Source of the DNA: Aequorivita sublithincola DSM 14238
Lineage (GTDB): Bacteria; Bacteroidota; Bacteroidia; Flavobacteriales; Flavobacteriaceae
Assembly (NCBI RefSeq): GCF_000265385.1
Contig: NC_018013.1
Location: 3,206,501 to 3,270,500, forward strand
Reading direction: 5' to 3'
Length of the DNA: 64,000 nt
Shown here: positions 61,816 to 64,000 of the stretch, piece after piece
Numbering within the stretch: the stretch's first letter is position 1
How the letters are laid out: every line of letters begins with the position of its first letter
Notes under the pieces: model-generated
Database searches by the model: none
The model's input: only the letters and a program-made list of their open reading frames with translations
What the model was told of the DNA's origin: nothing
Made by a program: the position numbers and the translations under genes

Positions 61816-62859
61816 TTACTTTCTAAAAACCAATCTCGAAATAATATTGTTTCCAGAAGCGAAAGCAATGCTATCATTTACAAACTCAATAGCATAAAAA
61901 CCTTTTTTTGAAAGTTCTTTCCAGTTTTTGCCGCCATCGCCGCTAAAGGAAATTCCGGGCGAACCAACAGCCACAATCCCCTGCCCTTCTGTTCCGGGAA
62001 TATATCTTACTGAAGAACGATATCCTGGTTCCTTTCCATTGGCAATGAGTTTCCATGTTTTACCTCCGTTTTTGGTTATTGCTTTATTTCCTTCATTAAA
62101 AGGTTTGTCTTCCCAGTTTCCACCGAAGACTATTCCGTTGTTTTCATCTCTAAAATCAATACTATAAATTCCTGTCATCGCTTTTCCATGAACAATTGGC
62201 GTGTCAAAAATCTCCCAAGTTTTACCTTTATCTGCGGTGTGCATTACGCGCGATTTTCTTCCGCCGGTTGCTACCCAGGCGTTGTCACCAAAGATTGCAA
62301 TGTTGGAGTTACTTGTCGCAAAAGCTGCTTCCCCTTTTTCTACTTTTGGGAGATTTTCACAAGGAATTTTGCTCCAAGAGTTTCCGCCATCACAAGTTAC
62401 GATGATTGACATACAATTTTCCACTGGATCACCAATTGCAATTCCTTCATCATCATTCCAGAATTTCATAGAATCGTAAAAAACGTTTTCATCTTTTTCA
62501 TTAAAAACCTCTTCAATATTAGTGGCTTCGCTTCCGTTGAAACCAATTTTATATAACACAGCCGGATTAGCGATGCTCAGAACAAAAACTGCTTCCTTGG
62601 TAACAGCAATGGAACGAAAGTGAAGTAATGAGTCTCCATATTTAATCACGGCAAGTTTTGGTGTGTCGCCATCAATTAAACCAACTTTTCCTTTATCAGC
62701 ACCAAACCAAACTCTGTTTTCATCCAAAGGTTGAATGGCACGAATGCTCAGACTATCAATAAAAACGGGAGTTATTTCCACTGAACTGATTTCAATTTCA
62801 GTTTTCTTTTCACAGGAAAAAAGAAGAAAAACAGTAAAGATTGCAACTATAAAACGCAT
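61816..62859 (-). CDS. YCF48/BNR-repeat lipoprotein
   Basis: Start MRFIVAIFTVFLLFSCEKK (62859): a lipobox with FSC; the frame open to 62922 is unlikely. Repeated DGGNSWSKIP, DKGKTWEIFD, NGGKTWKLIA and DGGKNWKELS are BNR/YCF48 Asp-box repeats, building a beta-propeller. Homologues are sometimes called oxidoreductases without basis. Role unknown; probably an envelope sensor or assembly factor. Confidence 0.85.
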   Translation of the reverse strand: MRFIVAIFTVFLLFSCEKKTEIEISSVEITPVFIDSLSIRAIQPLDENRVWFGADKGKVGLIDGDTPKLAVIKYGDSLLHFRSIAVTKEAVFVLSIANPAVLYKIGFNGSEATNIEEVFNEKDENVFYDSMKFWNDDEGIAIGDPVENCMSIIVTCDGGNSWSKIPCENLPKVEKGEAAFATSNSNIAIFGDNAWVATGGRKSRVMHTADKGKTWEIFDTPIVHGKAMTGIYSIDFRDENNGIVFGGNWEDKPFNEGNKAITKNGGKTWKLIANGKEPGYRSSVRYIPGTEGQGIVAVGSPGISFSGDGGKNWKELSKKGFYAIEFVNDSIAFASGNNIISRLVFRK

Positions 62860-62988
62860 AGATTTTAATTTTTGCCAAAAGTAGCGTTTATAAAATTCCA
62901 AATAACAAAAACCAAATCCCAAATTTTAAATCTGAATTCATTTTTGATTTCGCTTTCGATTTCTATTTCAATTTCAGTTTCAAAGAGA

Positions 62989-62996
62989 TACCTTTG
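62989..62996 (+). promoter_or_regulatory. -7 element before the rsmB-like gene
   Basis: TACCTTTG, exact, about 113 bases before the ATG, so the leader would contain the 63035-63085 hairpin. No TTG at the right distance; a TTTCGATTTC tract lies upstream. Confidence 0.4.
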
Positions 62997-63034
62997 CAAC
63001 CGCAAAAGTTTTCAAATATTGGAAACTAAATAAT

Positions 63035-63085
63035 TAGCCACGAATACACGAATACTTTTTAATTACTATTCGAGTATTCGTAGCA
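63035..63085. repeat. inverted repeat TAGCCACGAATACACGAATA
   Basis: Left arm pairs with TATTCGAGTATTCGTAGC with a few mismatches. It lies just before the rsmB-like ATG, so in mRNA it would form a hairpin 24 bases upstream of the start codon. Confidence 0.75.
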
Positions 63086-63108
63086 AAAAAAAAGAACACT
63101 TTTCAAAA

Positions 63109-64000
63109 ATGAAATTACACCGAAATTTAGTATTCGCCACCATAGATTCCCTCGACTTGATTTTTAACGAAAACAAGCAAGCCGATAAAGTACTTAAAAA
63201 TACATTGAAACGCGACAAACGTTGGGGCGCGCGCGATAGAGGTTTTATAGCTGAAACCACTTACGACATCGTTCGATGGAAAAGATTATATGCTGAAATT
63301 GCCGAAGTAAACGAACACTTTGATCGTCCAAATCTTTTTAGAATGTTTACCGTTTGGGCAACCCTTAACGGAATCGCAATCCCAGAATGGAAACAATTCG
63401 AAGACACGCCAACCCGCCGCATAAAAGGAAGGTTTGATGAACTTTCAAAAATCAGAAAGTATCGCGAGTCTATTCCAGATTGGCTGGACGAGTTGGGACA
63501 AAAGGAATTAGGCAAGAAATGGGACAAGGAAATTGCAGCCTTAAACCAACAAGCCGATGTGGTTTTACGCGTAAATACGCTAAAAACAACCGTTGAAAAA
63601 CTTCAGAATGAATTGGCAGATCTAGAAATTGGAACTGAAACTTTAGAAGGTTATCCAGACGCGTTAAAACTGAAAGAACGCGGCAATGTTTTCACAACAG
63701 ATGCTTTTAAAAATGGTTTGTTTGAAGTGCAAGATGCTTCCTCTCAAAAAGTGGCCGAAATACTTGATGCAAAACCTGGAATGCGCGTTATTGATGCTTG
63801 CGCCGGAGCTGGTGGAAAAAGCCTTCACATTGCAACAATGATGGAGAATAAAGGCCAATTGATTGCTATGGATATTTACGAAAGTAAGTTGAACGAGTTA
63901 AAACGTCGTGCCCGCCGGAACGATATTTTCAACATTGAAACCCGTGTAATTGATTCCACGAAAGTGATAAAAAAATTAATTGACAAAGCCGATAAAGTAC
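63109..64000 (+). CDS. RsmB/NOP2-type RNA cytosine-C5 methyltransferase, 3' end cut by the window
   Basis: ATG at 63109 opens a frame that is still open at 64000 (297 codons visible). The N-terminus MKLHRNLVFATIDSLDLIFN and WGARDRGFIAETTYDIVRW is the helical NusB-like domain of Bacteroidota RsmB homologues. The SAM-binding motif I is VIDACAGAGGKSLHIA near residues 222-237. The catalytic motifs IV and VI (PCxGxG and TCS) should follow beyond the window. It likely methylates 16S rRNA or a tRNA. Confidence 0.87.
   Translation, partial: MKLHRNLVFATIDSLDLIFNENKQADKVLKNTLKRDKRWGARDRGFIAETTYDIVRWKRLYAEIAEVNEHFDRPNLFRMFTVWATLNGIAIPEWKQFEDTPTRRIKGRFDELSKIRKYRESIPDWLDELGQKELGKKWDKEIAALNQQADVVLRVNTLKTTVEKLQNELADLEIGTETLEGYPDALKLKERGNVFTTDAFKNGLFEVQDASSQKVAEILDAKPGMRVIDACAGAGGKSLHIATMMENKGQLIAMDIYESKLNELKRRARRNDIFNIETRVIDSTKVIKKLIDKADKV

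Overview
The window looks like the chromosome of a marine or soil-type member of the Flavobacteriaceae (Bacteroidota). The evidence is AT-rich DNA, SusC/BtuB-type TonB-dependent receptors, DUF4249, DUF4252, DUF5074 and DUF4142 proteins, a type IX secretion sorting tail, a carbamoyl-phosphate synthase subunit of about 950 residues, and promoters of the TTG-N19/20-TAnnTTTG type instead of the E. coli type. Start sites rarely have a Shine-Dalgarno sequence, as is usual in this phylum. I see no prophage, insertion sequence, CRISPR array, rRNA or tRNA. Most of the window is ordinary chromosome with a few small accessory patches.

Layout. 1-2449: 3' part of an M1-peptidase-like outer membrane barrel protein that has lost its zinc site. 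2540-5921 (minus): small protein, pncB, threonine aldolase, secreted protein. 6069-7176: prfB, complete only if a programmed +1 frameshift is used. 7390-15168 (minus): a surface operon of secreted protein, STN-type TonB receptor, DUF4249, a gene scar, DUF4249 and an MG2-like protein; it shows a tandem duplication followed by a deletion. 15401-16299: DUF4142 and cupredoxin pair behind an ECF-like promoter. 16453-17871: AT-rich accessory patch with an (AGT)11 microsatellite, a ParB-like protein and a HAD protein. 18028-22774: arsC, TonB-type barrel, small membrane protein, fumC. 22863-32291 (minus): sodium symporter with a 36-residue micro-ORF, PIN toxin-antitoxin pair, PIG-L deacetylase, MscS channel, lipoprotein, maf, UbiA prenyltransferase, KdsC, DUF2520.

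32411-37032: a Crp/Fnr regulator divergent from a membrane protein, a group III truncated haemoglobin and the fused cytochrome c assembly protein CcsBA; this looks like a respiration or nitrosative-stress unit. 37148-39300 (minus): ECF sigma, putative anti-sigma and two DUF4252 proteins, with an ECF-type promoter in front. 39556-41953: S41 protease lipoprotein, thioesterase, LOV-like PAS protein without the photoactive cysteine. 42062-48304: vitamin B12 uptake locus. BtuB and a DUF5074 propeller lipoprotein lie on the minus strand behind a cobalamin riboswitch, and the BtuF-BtuC-BtuD transporter lies on the plus strand with its own promoter. 48331-52571: rmuC, a PorT-like barrel protein and its decayed paralogue. 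52606-56379 (minus): T9SS-exported cupredoxin, carB, rpmH. 56656-64000: RGG-tailed membrane protein, monothiol TlpA-like protein, lytic transglycosylase, alpha/beta hydrolase, degenerate GNAT, mtaB, BNR/YCF48-like protein, and the 5' part of an RsmB-type RNA methyltransferase.

The most informative observations are the duplication scar at 10339-10440, the prfB recoding site with a weakened internal Shine-Dalgarno, the two TAAATG-coupled junctions around a micro-ORF upstream of the symporter, matching ECF-type promoters at 15328 and 39362, the double-lesion pseudogene at 50964-52123, and families of intergenic inverted repeats. I did not find a clearly new defence or biosynthetic system.
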